Assembly: GCF_900142445.1 (NCBI RefSeq)
Contig: NZ_FRAV01000014.1
Location: 50,585 to 114,584 of the forward strand
Direction of reading: 5' to 3'
Origin: Chryseobacterium polytrichastri
GTDB taxonomy: Bacteria > Bacteroidota > Bacteroidia > Flavobacteriales > Weeksellaceae
DNA: 64,000 bases
This document shows, piece by piece, positions 53,800-63,346 of this stretch (the first letter of the stretch is position 1; each line of letters begins with the position of its first letter). A program made the translations under genes and the position numbers. The notes below the pieces were generated by a model that was given only the letters and a program-made list of their open reading frames with translations, ran no database searches and was not told the origin of the DNA.

Positions 53800-55446
53800 A
53801 TGCTTAGGAAAATTTCAATTGCGGCAGCAACTTTTCTGTCCGTGGTTACAATCAATGCTCAGAAGAATAAAAATTCTCAATTAGAAAGACCCAAATTAAT
53901 GGTTGGGCTTGTGGTGGATCAAATGCGTTGGGATTATTTGTACCGATTTTACAATAAATTTGGAAACGATGGTTTCAAAAGATTATTGAATTCAGGATAT
54001 TCTCTGAATAACGTACATATTCCTTATGTTCCTACGGTTACAGCTTTAGGACATACAAGTATTTATACAGGATCGGTTCCGGCGATTCACGGGATTGCGG
54101 GAAATGACTGGAATGATAAAGAAACCGGTAAAAATGTATACTGTACTACAGATGAAAGCGTGCAGCCTGTGGGAACAACCAATGCAAAAGTGGGAAGTCA
54201 TTCTCCGAAAAATCTTTGGTCTACAACAGTAACAGACGAATTAAGATTGGCAACCAATTTCCAAGGAAAGGTAATTGGTGTTTCTTTGAAGGATCGTGCT
54301 TCTATTCTTCCTGCCGGACATACGCCGAACGGAGCGTTTTGGTTTGATGATTCTACAGGGAATTTCATCACCAGTACTTGGTATATGAATGATTTGCCAC
54401 AATGGGTAAAATCTTTCAATTCTCAGGATTTGCCGGGAAAATTAGTGGCGAACGGTTGGAATACTTTACTTCCGATCAATCAGTATACAGAAAGTTCACC
54501 AGATAATTCTTCTTGGGAAGGATTGTTGGGAAGTGCAAAAACACCCACTTTTCCATATAGTAATTTAGCCAAAGATTATCAGGATAAAAAAGATAACATC
54601 CGTTATACACCTTTCGGAAATACATTGACGTTGAAATTGGCTGAAGCTTCTGTAGAAGGAGAGAAATTAGGAAGTGATGATATCACCGACTTTTTAGCAA
54701 TCAATTTAGCATCAACAGATTATGCTGGTCATAAATTTGGACCTAACTCTATTGAGGTTGAAGATGTTTATTTAAGATTAGACCAAGATCTGGCTCAGTT
54801 TTTCAACTATTTAGATTCAAAAGTTGGAAAAGGGCAGTATACCGTTTTCCTTTCTGCGGACCATGGTGGGGCACATTCTGTAGGATTCTTGAAAGAGCAT
54901 AAACTTCCAACAGGTTTCTTCGGAGAAGGAATGGAGAAAGATATCAATGATAAATTAAAAGCAAAATTTGGGGTTGATAAACTAATTAATGCAGTAGATA
55001 ATTATCAAGTATATTTCGATAGAAAATTGTTGAAAGACAATAAACTTGAATTAGATGATGTAGTAAATTTCACGGTGAAAGAATTAGAAAAAGATCCTAC
55101 CGTTTTATTTGCTGTTTCTGTGACAAAAGTTCAGGAGTCTACTATTCCTGAGCCTATCAAACAAAGAATTATCAACGGAATTAACAGACAGAGAAGTGGA
55201 GATATTCAATTGATTTCACATGATTCTATGCTTCCTCCGTATGCAAAAACAGGAACAACACACAGTGTTTGGAACTCTTATGATGCACACATTCCATTAA
55301 TTTTTATGGGTTGGGGCATTCAGCATGGAGAAAGCAATAAGCCTTATTTTATGACGGATATTGCGCCTACTGTTTCTTCGTTATTGAAAATTCAGTTTCC
55401 AAGTGGAAACGTTGGAAATCCTATTACTGAAGTTATTGGAAAATAA
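53800..55446 (+). CDS. pafA: PafA-type alkaline phosphatase
   Basis: 548 residues, periplasmic or exported monoesterase of the PafA family first described in Chryseobacterium/Elizabethkingia meningosepticum. Signal peptide about 1-20 (ending NA). The active-site elements align with that enzyme with an offset of two: Asp40 in GLVVDQMRWD, nucleophile Thr81 in PTVTALGHTS, Asn102, and Lys164/Arg166 in SLKDRAS. The two-zinc ligands are TDYAGHKFGP (Asp, His), SADHGG (Asp, His) and the late His in GTTHSVWNSYD. Gene and protein are full length. It releases phosphate from a wide range of esters. Confidence 0.95.
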   Translation: MLRKISIAAATFLSVVTINAQKNKNSQLERPKLMVGLVVDQMRWDYLYRFYNKFGNDGFKRLLNSGYSLNNVHIPYVPTVTALGHTSIYTGSVPAIHGIAGNDWNDKETGKNVYCTTDESVQPVGTTNAKVGSHSPKNLWSTTVTDELRLATNFQGKVIGVSLKDRASILPAGHTPNGAFWFDDSTGNFITSTWYMNDLPQWVKSFNSQDLPGKLVANGWNTLLPINQYTESSPDNSSWEGLLGSAKTPTFPYSNLAKDYQDKKDNIRYTPFGNTLTLKLAEASVEGEKLGSDDITDFLAINLASTDYAGHKFGPNSIEVEDVYLRLDQDLAQFFNYLDSKVGKGQYTVFLSADHGGAHSVGFLKEHKLPTGFFGEGMEKDINDKLKAKFGVDKLINAVDNYQVYFDRKLLKDNKLELDDVVNFTVKELEKDPTVLFAVSVTKVQESTIPEPIKQRIINGINRQRSGDIQLISHDSMLPPYAKTGTTHSVWNSYDAHIPLIFMGWGIQHGESNKPYFMTDIAPTVSSLLKIQFPSGNVGNPITEVIGK

Positions 55447-55455
55447 TTTTAGCTG

Positions 55456-55853
55456 AGAGCCTGTTTAGATTTTACTCAATAATTTTTACACATCTAGTTA
55501 TCAGTTGTTTATTTCCATCAACAATACTCAATAGATGATGTTTGAAATTATTTTTGACTAAAAAAAATTAACGCAAAGTTGATGAATAATTTTGCTTTAT
55601 TTTAAGTGAGCAAAGTCATGCGACTTCGTCGCTGATGAAGCTGTATGCTTATCCATACGCTTCGACGAATCAACGAAGTTGATTCTATCCTTTGCTCCCT
55701 GAAAACATACATAATGAAGCTAAAGCTTTGCGTTAGAAAAATAGGTCATCAGTACATTGTCTTTTAAATCAAAAAAAATCCTTAAAGAATATGATTTAGA
55801 TAAAGATTTGAATGTGATGCAAAAAATTAAATTTAGAAATTTAAACAGGCTCT
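55456..55853. mobile_element. MITE-like element with 17-base terminal inverted repeats
   Basis: AGAGCCTGTTTAGATTT (55456-55472) and AAATTTAAACAGGCTCT (55837-55853) are inverted copies with one mismatch, enclosing about 400 bases without a gene. I see no convincing target duplication. Another repeat (55569-55735) lies inside it. Confidence 0.65.
55569..55735. repeat. Nested repeat with TAACGCAAAG ends
   Basis: TAACGCAAAG (55569-55578) and CTTTGCGTTA (55726-55735) are perfect inverted 10-mers. The interior has further inverted GACTTCGTCG/CGACGAA-type segments. It is located inside the larger element. Confidence 0.65.
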
Positions 55854-55866
55854 GAATATAAAAATA

Positions 55867-55897
55867 AAAAAACTCGCAATTACTGCGAGTTTTTTTG
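55867..55897. terminator. Bidirectional terminator
   Basis: AAAAAACTCGCA (55867-55878) and TGCGAGTTTTTT (55884-55895), loop of five. It ends the minus-strand metalloprotease gene and has T-runs on both strands. Confidence 0.9.
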
Positions 55898-55915
55898 TGA
55901 TTTTGAATTTACGGT

Positions 55916-58861
55916 CTATTCCTTAATTACTTTAAATGATTGTACTGAATTGTCTGTGATATTTTTTACAACTACAAGGTAGTGTGTAGAAGGTTTATCA
56001 GCGAAAGGTATTTTTAAAATGTTGTCGGATGTGGTAGTTTGGTAAATAACTTTACCGTCAATACTTAAAACCTGTACTTGATAGTTTTTTCCTGAAGATC
56101 CAAGATTTACGGTTAGTTCATCTTGTACAGGGTTGGGGTAAACGCTTTGTTTAGTATTGTTAATACCATCAGTCAATTTTTCACCGGCTTTTTTAGGTTC
56201 CATTGTCGGTGAAGCTTTCATCATTTTTGAACTACAGTTCTGGGCTGTCCAATTCACTGTATTTGATACTGTTGGGCATCCTCCAGCTCCTGTAATAAGT
56301 ACTCTTGCTTTTTCAGTATAGGTTGTGTAAATACTTCCAAGACCTGAAATAGTCATTGTAGGAGATTGTGTACCGGTGAATGTACCATATCCAGATACAG
56401 TTCCCTCATTGTAATTATTCCAGTTTCCATTGCTATCCTGATATTGCCATTGATACTTTGTGGCACCATAGGCTCCCACGGTCATACTTAAGCTGCCGTC
56501 AACACAACCTGTGAGAGAAGTGGGTGGTTGCTGAGTGATGAATACGTTTTCTGCTTTCCATGAAACAATATTAGATGCTACTGTACATCCTCCTGCTCCA
56601 ATGGCCAGTAGTCTTGCTTTTTCAGTGTTATTGATATAACTTCCACCAACATTTGAAATGGTTAGAGTAGGGGTTTTTGTTCCTGAAAATGTACCATATC
56701 CGGATATGGTTCCTTCTGCGTAATTATTCCAGTTTCCATTAGAATCCTGATATTGCCATTGGTAGGTTGAGGCACCGGATGCACCAGCGGAAATAACTAA
56801 ATTTTGATTTACACAAACAGTCATTGATGAAGGGGGTTGCTGAGTGATGAATACGTTTTCTGCTTTCCATGAAACAATATTAGATGTTACTGTACATCCT
56901 CCTGCTCCAGTGGCTAATAGTCTTGCTTTTTCAGTGTTATTGATATAACTTCCACCAACATTTGAAATGGTTAAAGTAGGGGTTTTTGTTCCCGAAAATG
57001 TACCATATCCGGATACAGTTCCTTCTGCATAATTATTCCAGTTTCCATTAGAATCCTGATATTGCCATTGGTAGGTTGAGGCACCGGATGCACCAGCGGA
57101 AATAACTAAATTTTGATTTACACAAACGGTCATTGATGAAGGGGGCTGCTGAGTGAAAGATACATTTTCTGCTTTCCAAGTGGCCGTGTTTGAAACTCTG
57201 AACTCACTTAGTTTTCCACTTGATACCATTAGCCTTGCCTTTTCAATTTGTGTTGCATAGATCCCTGAAATATTCGAAATGGTTAAAGTAGGCGTTTTTG
57301 TACCTGAGAATGTAGCATATCCCGGAACATTTCCTTCAGTGAAATCATTCCAACTGTTATCAGATCCTTGGTATTGCCATTGGAAAGATGCTCCCGAAGC
57401 TTGTGCAGATAATTGTAAGGTGCCACCAACACAAGCTGTTGAAGTATCAGCTGGTTGTCCTGTTATACCACCATAAACATGGGAGGTTTGTGGAGTTGTA
57501 TAAACTACAGTATGATTGGGAAGGGTAACAGCTGTTCTTGAAACAAGAGGACTGTTAATATAATTACTAGAGACGTTTGATATATAGAGAGTGTTTGTTT
57601 TTGTACCAGCAAAATTTCCATATCCAGAAACGTTTCCTTCAGTATAATTATTCCAGGCTCCTGTTGAGGTTTGATATTGCCATTGATAGCTTACGCCTGA
57701 AGTGTTTGAATTTAATGTAAGAGAACCACCTACAAAAGTATTATTTTCTATATCGGGAGCTCCATTATTATACGTAAATGGAAAAGATTGGAATTCTTTT
57801 TCCTCATTATTTAAAACAAGTTCTACCTGCAGATTATAAGGCCCTGTAATGGTTTCCAAATCGCTTACAGGCATCGTTGCAGAAAATGTATTACCCACAG
57901 GTTTAACAGACCATGCCACTTTATAGTAGCCCGGACTTGGAGTTGCATAAGGATCCTGATAAATATTAATATCAATAACAGGTCTATTGGATGAAAAGGT
58001 ACCGGAAACGATAAAGTTTCCATTAGCAAAGGATGTTTTAAGATTGGTAATACTTGCGTTATGCCCATTGCGATATACTCCGCCTGGAGTATCGGCAAAT
58101 AACTGATTATTATTTAATAAAGCACAGCTTGCGCGATTCATAAAGGTATGAGTACTGGTACCTATGGTGCTATTTCCTGCAAACATCAGGTTCATCCCTT
58201 TATTGGGATCATTGTTCTCTGTTTTGGTTTGATGGGAGTGAGGGAGGCCTAAACCATGTCCCAACTCATGTAACATTCCTCCAAAATAACTTCTAAATTT
58301 ATCACCAATTGCACCTGGAATGTTTAAATATTCAAGCTTAAACCCTATAAAATCTACAGCAAAAGCAATTTTATCTAATCCGTAAAAAGGAGCGTCGAGA
58401 TTGGCATTGGCACATGCGGTAATAACTAATGTACGAGCGCCGGTTTTCTGGCTTGGGTTATTATTAAAATAAGTGTCAACCTCCTGTTGAATTTTACTAG
58501 AATCATTATAAGGATAAGAAGAGGCAGGAAGAGCTCCGTGAATCAAAATAATTTTTACCTTATTGGTATTGGTAGCTTCCGTAAAAAGGCCAAATGTTTT
58601 AGGACCATACCCGTTTGCTATCATATTTTGCTTGTAGAAATCTTGTCCCCAAAGCATTAATTCGCTTATCCTGGTGGCATAAGTAGGATCTAAAGGAACA
58701 TCATTCGGAACAAAATAAATTAAATTTAAGTTATAGGGCCGTGTAGAAGTGTACGTAATATTATTGTAATTACTGGTGTACTGAGCATGGAATTTTGCAG
58801 GTAGGATGCATAGACAAATGAGTATTAACAGCCATTTGCTGGGAATAAATTTTTTTTTCAT
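55916..58861 (-). CDS. T9SS-secreted metzincin-like protease with Ig-like repeats
   Basis: 981 residues from the ATG at 58861; the 14 residues before it are unlikely. Signal peptide about 1-26 (LLILICLCILPAKFHAQ). The N-terminal catalytic domain has the zinc motif HELGHGLGLPHSH, with MNLMFAG as the likely Met-turn region. Five Ig-like modules of 75-103 residues follow, each containing a YQWQYQDSNGNWNNY-like strand and a KTPTLTISN strand. The C-terminus is a type A T9SS sorting domain (SVYPNPVQDELTVN, ending SFKVIKE). It is an exported, probably cell-surface or secreted, peptidase. Two of the Ig modules are nearly identical in DNA. Confidence 0.88.
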   Translation of the reverse strand: MKKKFIPSKWLLILICLCILPAKFHAQYTSNYNNITYTSTRPYNLNLIYFVPNDVPLDPTYATRISELMLWGQDFYKQNMIANGYGPKTFGLFTEATNTNKVKIILIHGALPASSYPYNDSSKIQQEVDTYFNNNPSQKTGARTLVITACANANLDAPFYGLDKIAFAVDFIGFKLEYLNIPGAIGDKFRSYFGGMLHELGHGLGLPHSHQTKTENNDPNKGMNLMFAGNSTIGTSTHTFMNRASCALLNNNQLFADTPGGVYRNGHNASITNLKTSFANGNFIVSGTFSSNRPVIDINIYQDPYATPSPGYYKVAWSVKPVGNTFSATMPVSDLETITGPYNLQVELVLNNEEKEFQSFPFTYNNGAPDIENNTFVGGSLTLNSNTSGVSYQWQYQTSTGAWNNYTEGNVSGYGNFAGTKTNTLYISNVSSNYINSPLVSRTAVTLPNHTVVYTTPQTSHVYGGITGQPADTSTACVGGTLQLSAQASGASFQWQYQGSDNSWNDFTEGNVPGYATFSGTKTPTLTISNISGIYATQIEKARLMVSSGKLSEFRVSNTATWKAENVSFTQQPPSSMTVCVNQNLVISAGASGASTYQWQYQDSNGNWNNYAEGTVSGYGTFSGTKTPTLTISNVGGSYINNTEKARLLATGAGGCTVTSNIVSWKAENVFITQQPPSSMTVCVNQNLVISAGASGASTYQWQYQDSNGNWNNYAEGTISGYGTFSGTKTPTLTISNVGGSYINNTEKARLLAIGAGGCTVASNIVSWKAENVFITQQPPTSLTGCVDGSLSMTVGAYGATKYQWQYQDSNGNWNNYNEGTVSGYGTFTGTQSPTMTISGLGSIYTTYTEKARVLITGAGGCPTVSNTVNWTAQNCSSKMMKASPTMEPKKAGEKLTDGINNTKQSVYPNPVQDELTVNLGSSGKNYQVQVLSIDGKVIYQTTTSDNILKIPFADKPSTHYLVVVKNITDNSVQSFKVIKE
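56531..57148 (-). repeat. Near-identical 309-base tandem repeat coding for Ig-like modules
   Basis: CTGAGTGATGAATACGTTTT recurs at 56531 and 56840, a 309-base (103-residue) shift, and the modules that follow differ at few positions. Further, more diverged modules lie on both sides. The repeat keeps the reading frame. Confidence 0.85.
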
Positions 58862-58999
58862 TTTAGTGTTTTTATTAATTTCTAAACAGAAATTAGACAG
58901 CAAAAGTAAATAATATTTTCCTTATGAACCAAAAGTATTTAGAAGAAATAAGCGATAGGGGTGTGTTTTAGTTAATGAAATACTAAAATAATTATTGAA

Positions 59000-60130
59000 T
59001 TAAGAATAGAATAGGTTTTTATTTTTTTTATGAATTCTTCTGTTTTCCTTCTTTACTTTGATAATTAAATATAAAATTCCGCCCGAAATAATAAAAAAAA
59101 GTAACCAAGATGAAATCATAAGATAATGATAGTGATCTTTAATTTTTCCGATTTTTATTGATGTTTCCTCATTATGATTATTAATAGAATGATTGATTGA
59201 GATTAGCTCGTTTTGCTCTCTTTTAAACCGCATCTCAAAATATTTTTTATTGTAGGTTTGATAAAGCTGTGGCTTTCCCATCACGAGATAATTTTCAGAC
59301 ATTTCTTTGTAGATTCCTTCATTAAGAACAAGGTCACCTGTGTTTTTAGAAAGATTTTCGGCTTGTATCAAAAGACTTAAGGCTGCTTTATTTTCGTGTT
59401 TCTGCTTCTGCATTTCTGCAAGACCTTTCAGGGCAAATGCTTCTAAACTTTTAGCATTGTCTTTTTGAGCATAACGAATGGATTCTAAAAAAGTGGGTTG
59501 TGCTTTTTCCAGTTGGTTAAGGTTCATGTAGCAATATCCGATATTGTAATAAACGATGCTCATATTGGCAGCCGTATTTTTCTGAGTCTCTATTTTATTA
59601 AAGTTTTTAATAGAAATAAGAAATTTTTCAAGCGCAATTTCAGAATTTGATTGGCTTTTATAAATCATCCCGCGAATAGCATAACTTCTTGCCGTTTCAA
59701 AAATCTTTCCGGAAGCGTTATCAGGAAGTTTTCCAAGAAGAATATCTGCCTCATTTAATACTTCAAGGCTTTTGCTGAAAAGTTCCATTTGTTGATATTG
59801 TATGGCAGCAGAGATTAAAACATTAGTTTGGGTTTTAAGATCATTTGTTTTCTGGGCCAATTCTTTTGCTTTTAAAATATATTGCAAAGATTCGTCGAAG
59901 TTTCTTTTTGCAATATTAGCTGTAGAAAGAAGAAGATAAATGGCAATAGATTTATTAATATCTTTTTCCTTTTTCAACAAATTTCTTCCGATACTTATTG
60001 CTTTTTCCGGATTGTCATAAAGCTGAAGACGTGCTGTTTTCATTAAAGAATCATCAGGAATTTTTTGTCCATTGATTGAAATCAAACACACTAAAAAAAT
60101 GAGCGTAAATATTTTTAATACTAATTTCAT
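59000..60130 (-). CDS. TPR protein with a single membrane anchor, no HTH
   Basis: 376 residues. Signal peptide about 1-21 (VLKIFTLIFLVCLISINGQ), then about six or seven TPR-like helical pairs (for example ARSYAIRGMIYKSQSNSEIALEKF and YYNIGYCYMNLNQLEKAQPTF). A transmembrane helix (about 332-356, MISSWLLFFIISGGILYLIIK) is followed by a short basic tail. It matches the periplasmic TPR sensor plus membrane span of the neighbouring AraC protein but lacks the cytoplasmic DNA-binding domain. Its start overlaps that gene by four bases. It may be a truncated paralogue or a partner that modulates it. Confidence 0.8.
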   Translation of the reverse strand: MKLVLKIFTLIFLVCLISINGQKIPDDSLMKTARLQLYDNPEKAISIGRNLLKKEKDINKSIAIYLLLSTANIAKRNFDESLQYILKAKELAQKTNDLKTQTNVLISAAIQYQQMELFSKSLEVLNEADILLGKLPDNASGKIFETARSYAIRGMIYKSQSNSEIALEKFLISIKNFNKIETQKNTAANMSIVYYNIGYCYMNLNQLEKAQPTFLESIRYAQKDNAKSLEAFALKGLAEMQKQKHENKAALSLLIQAENLSKNTGDLVLNEGIYKEMSENYLVMGKPQLYQTYNKKYFEMRFKREQNELISINHSINNHNEETSIKIGKIKDHYHYLMISSWLLFFIISGGILYLIIKVKKENRRIHKKNKNLFYS

Positions 60131-61749
60131 GACAGTCTGTTTTTACTGATTTCCTGAATGTAAATATTGGGAGACATTCCTGTAACCGATTTGAAAACGG
60201 TGGTAAATGCACTGTGAGAAGAGAATCCTGAAAATTCTGCGAGATAGCTTACCTTATAGTTCAGATATGTAAAATCTGTTTTTAATAAATGAGCAATATG
60301 ATTGATTCTTAATTCATTAATATATCCGTTGAAGTTTTTTCCTTTGTTATTATTAATCACCTCTGAAAGATACTTGGTATTGACACCCATTTGTGCAGAA
60401 AGCATAGAAAGCGACATGTTTTTATTTAAATAACGATCTGTATGTTCCCATTCTTCCAGCTTCTTGAGAATTTCATCTTCTTTTTCTTTGGAGATTTTAT
60501 TAGCTTCTTTTTCAAAGGCTTTATCAATAGTATTGATTTGTTTTTCTGATTCTGAAATTGTTATGTGAATGGGCTGTTCCCATTTTTTTTGCTTTTCAAA
60601 GAAGTCCAGTTGTTTTTTTAAGTCTATATTCCGTCTCGTTTCAATGAAGAAATATAGGAGTAAACCCATAATGATTAAGGAGATACTTACAAGTAAGACC
60701 CATAATTTTTTTGATTCATTTTGTTTCTGAAATTCAATGTTTTGAGCTTGATGAGTTTCAACCAACTTTACAATATATCGTATGCCTTCTTTTGTACTGG
60801 AATCTAATTTTGTTCTCAGATCCATATAAAGTTTATTGTAATAATGATGTTTTTCATCATTATGAAGGGCCAAATAGCTTTTGGCTAAAGACTCATAGAT
60901 TTTAACTTTTAATCCGTTGTAAGGAAGATCATCAATCTGTAAAAGTCCTTTTTCTAAGTTTTGGATTGATGTAGTGTAATCTTGTTTGAGGAAGAAATAG
61001 CGTGACATATTTTCATAAGCCAGTGCATAAAGAAAAGAACTGTTATGTTGTTTATCAATAGTATAAATAGTGTTTTCGAGTAGTTTTTTTGCTTCTTCAA
61101 GTTTGTTTTGCCTCATTAAATAAGAAGATCTGAAGATCTTATTTTCAATCCCTATAATTTTATTTTCTTCATTTTGATGAGTAATAAACTGATCACTTTT
61201 GTTGAAGTTTTCTAATGCCGAAACATAATTTTTGTTGATTCCCAAATTAAGTGCCTGAAGCTGATAGAGCTTGGCAATTGTTATTTTTACCTTAGGATTT
61301 TCGCTTTTTTTGAATAATTTATTGTCAGACAGCAGGGTGGTGATAATTCTTTGAGATTGATTGTATAAATCCAGATTTTGATATTGATCAGCAAGATTAT
61401 AATCTCCAAACATCTGCATAAAATAAGAAAGCTCTTCCTTTTCGCCGTTTTCTTTTTGAGTTGAAATATTCACAGACTGTACGTAATCTCCTTTCATTGC
61501 ATACGCTTGGGAAATAATGTTTTGTAAAACAATCTTATGTTCAATATTTTGATCGCTTATAAGAAGGCTTTGAGAGTAACTTATACAATCATCCGGATTT
61601 TGATATAATTTTTGAAAAGCTTTATCTGCTAGAATAGTAAAGTCGGGACTAGATTGGCCATGTATAAAAATTGAAAAGAGGAGTAGGGCTAATAATAGGA
61701 GGTTCCTTTTTAATATCGTTTTGAGAAATAATTTGTTTTTTGTGGACAT
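60127..61749 (-). CDS. Membrane-bound TPR sensor with AraC-type DNA-binding domain
   Basis: 540 residues from the ATG at 61749; ATG at 61779 is also open. Signal or anchor helix about 13-30 (LLLLALLLFSIFIHGQ), periplasmic TPR-like helices to about residue 340, a transmembrane helix (LWVLLVSISLIIMGLLLYFF), a coiled segment, and a C-terminal AraC HTH. The HTH reads SLSMLSAQMGVNTKYLSEVI and VSYLAEFSGFSSHSAFTTVFKSVTG, ending SPNIYIQ. This one-component architecture (periplasmic TPR, span, AraC domain) is common in Chryseobacterium. Ligand and targets unknown. Confidence 0.88.
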   Translation of the reverse strand: MSTKNKLFLKTILKRNLLLLALLLFSIFIHGQSSPDFTILADKAFQKLYQNPDDCISYSQSLLISDQNIEHKIVLQNIISQAYAMKGDYVQSVNISTQKENGEKEELSYFMQMFGDYNLADQYQNLDLYNQSQRIITTLLSDNKLFKKSENPKVKITIAKLYQLQALNLGINKNYVSALENFNKSDQFITHQNEENKIIGIENKIFRSSYLMRQNKLEEAKKLLENTIYTIDKQHNSSFLYALAYENMSRYFFLKQDYTTSIQNLEKGLLQIDDLPYNGLKVKIYESLAKSYLALHNDEKHHYYNKLYMDLRTKLDSSTKEGIRYIVKLVETHQAQNIEFQKQNESKKLWVLLVSISLIIMGLLLYFFIETRRNIDLKKQLDFFEKQKKWEQPIHITISESEKQINTIDKAFEKEANKISKEKEDEILKKLEEWEHTDRYLNKNMSLSMLSAQMGVNTKYLSEVINNNKGKNFNGYINELRINHIAHLLKTDFTYLNYKVSYLAEFSGFSSHSAFTTVFKSVTGMSPNIYIQEISKNRLS

Positions 61750-61926
61750 TTTCTCAGTATCCTTACAATCTGTGCTCAAAATAGATTTTTTGTATATGTT
61801 TGTTTTTTAGAGAATTAAATATTTAGTTCTTTTGAAATTCACGAATTCTGTAAGTCAATTTCTTTTCAATGAGTAAATATAATATTAATATTGCTTCCAC
61901 CAATTCAAAATATTAATACAAAGAAT

Positions 61927-63243
61927 ATGAAAAAGTTTTACACAATTTCAGTGAGGGCATTATGTGCCTGTTGTTTGTTGGGATTCTCGGTAGCTAATGC
62001 TCAGCTTTCCGTTATGGGAGTAGGTTTTTATAGCGTAGGTGGTGTTTCTGATAATGGGGTCGTAAGTATGGACACCAGTAACGGAGATATTTTTAAATGG
62101 GATGCTCAGAATGGTTTGGTTCAGATCGGAAGCTTAACAAATGGTTATCCTTCGTCAGGAAGAACGGTTATTTCCAATAACGGAACAAAGATTGGTTCTT
62201 CAGCGACAAATGTGGCAACAAGTTTTAACGAAATTTCAACTTATGATGTAGCAACTTCAACTTGGGTAAATCAGGGTGGTCTTGTTCCTACAGGTTGGGA
62301 CGGAAGTGTAAGCTCAACTTGGGGAATGACGCCTAATGCCAATACAATTGTCGGACTGGGCTGGGTGAATGGAGCCACTGCACATGCGGTAAAATGGGAC
62401 GCTCAGAATGGTGTTGTAGATCTTGGAAGTATGGTTTCAGGAAGTAGCTCAAGAGCAAATGCGGTGAATTCAGATGGAACTGTAGTCGTAGGTTGGCAAG
62501 ACGAGGATGACGGAACCAGAAGTGGAGCAAAATGGGTAAATGGAATAGAAAGTTATATCACAGATAATAATGGCAATAATGTAGGCGAAGCAGGTGCTGT
62601 TTCAGCAGATGGAAATACAATTATTGGAGAAGAAGTACCGAACCCTTACGTTTGGAACAGTACTTCGGGACTTACTTACATAACACATCCTAATTCCTCT
62701 TTCTTCTTCAGTGGAAGCGCGACCGGTATATCGGCTAACGGACAAACAGTTATTGGTTTTTTTAGACCTTTCTCCGGACCGCCAATGGCTGGAGAAGGAT
62801 TTATCTGGACTCAGGCAGGAGGACGTATTAATTTAAATGATTATGCTACGTCGGTAGGTGTCAATACACTAGGTGTTACGATGTCTCTTCCGCTAGCCAT
62901 ATCTCAGGATGGAAGAAAGATAGCAGGAATAGGAATGAATGCCAATAATGAGGTGGTTGCGTTCTATCTTCAATTGCCGGAGGAGATTCTTGCGACTCAT
63001 GATATAACAAAAAATAAAACGAATGGATCAATTTATCCTAATCCTGTAAAAGATATTCTTTACATCAAAGGGATTGATAAAATTGAGAAAGCAGAAATAT
63101 ACAATATGGTCGGTCAAAAAGTAATATCATTAAATTCCGTAAAAGATCAGGTTGACGTAGCATCCTTATCTCGAGGAAATTATATATTACAAATTTTTGT
63201 GAAAGGGGAAGTTTCACAAAGTTATAAATTCATTAAACAGTAA
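61927..63243 (+). CDS. T9SS-exported HAF-repeat (propeller-like) protein
   Basis: 438 residues from the ATG at 61927 (an ATG at 61891 gives a poorer start). Signal peptide about 1-24 (LLGFSVANAQ). The body has HAF-type repeats: GGVSDNGVVSMD, FKWDAQNGLVQIGSL, AVKWDAQNGVVDLGSM, AVNSDGTVVVGWQDEDDGTRSG, AVSADGNTIIGEE and ATGISANGQTVIGFF, suggesting a beta-propeller-like fold. The C-terminus is a type A T9SS sorting domain (SIYPNPVKDILYI, ending YKFIKQ). Exported and probably surface-attached or released; function unknown. Confidence 0.85.
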   Translation: MKKFYTISVRALCACCLLGFSVANAQLSVMGVGFYSVGGVSDNGVVSMDTSNGDIFKWDAQNGLVQIGSLTNGYPSSGRTVISNNGTKIGSSATNVATSFNEISTYDVATSTWVNQGGLVPTGWDGSVSSTWGMTPNANTIVGLGWVNGATAHAVKWDAQNGVVDLGSMVSGSSSRANAVNSDGTVVVGWQDEDDGTRSGAKWVNGIESYITDNNGNNVGEAGAVSADGNTIIGEEVPNPYVWNSTSGLTYITHPNSSFFFSGSATGISANGQTVIGFFRPFSGPPMAGEGFIWTQAGGRINLNDYATSVGVNTLGVTMSLPLAISQDGRKIAGIGMNANNEVVAFYLQLPEEILATHDITKNKTNGSIYPNPVKDILYIKGIDKIEKAEIYNMVGQKVISLNSVKDQVDVASLSRGNYILQIFVKGEVSQSYKFIKQ

Positions 63244-63280
63244 GTAAAGTAAAAATTGGACACTTAAAATGACTGACCAA

Positions 63281-63315
63281 AAAACTCGCAGATTTTTCTG
63301 CGAGTTTTGTTTTTA
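63281..63315 (+). terminator. Rho-independent terminator of the HAF-repeat gene
   Basis: AAAACTCGCAGA (63281-63292), loop TTTT, TCTGCGAGTTTT (63297-63308), then a T-run. Perfect 12-base stem. Confidence 0.92.
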
Positions 63316-63346
63316 TGTAATGCCATTGATTTTAATCTAAAGAATT

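Noticed and set aside
56300..57700. Regular repeats suggestive of a CRISPR-like array
   Set aside because: Repeats are 309 bases apart, coding and in frame with Ig-like modules of a secreted protease.
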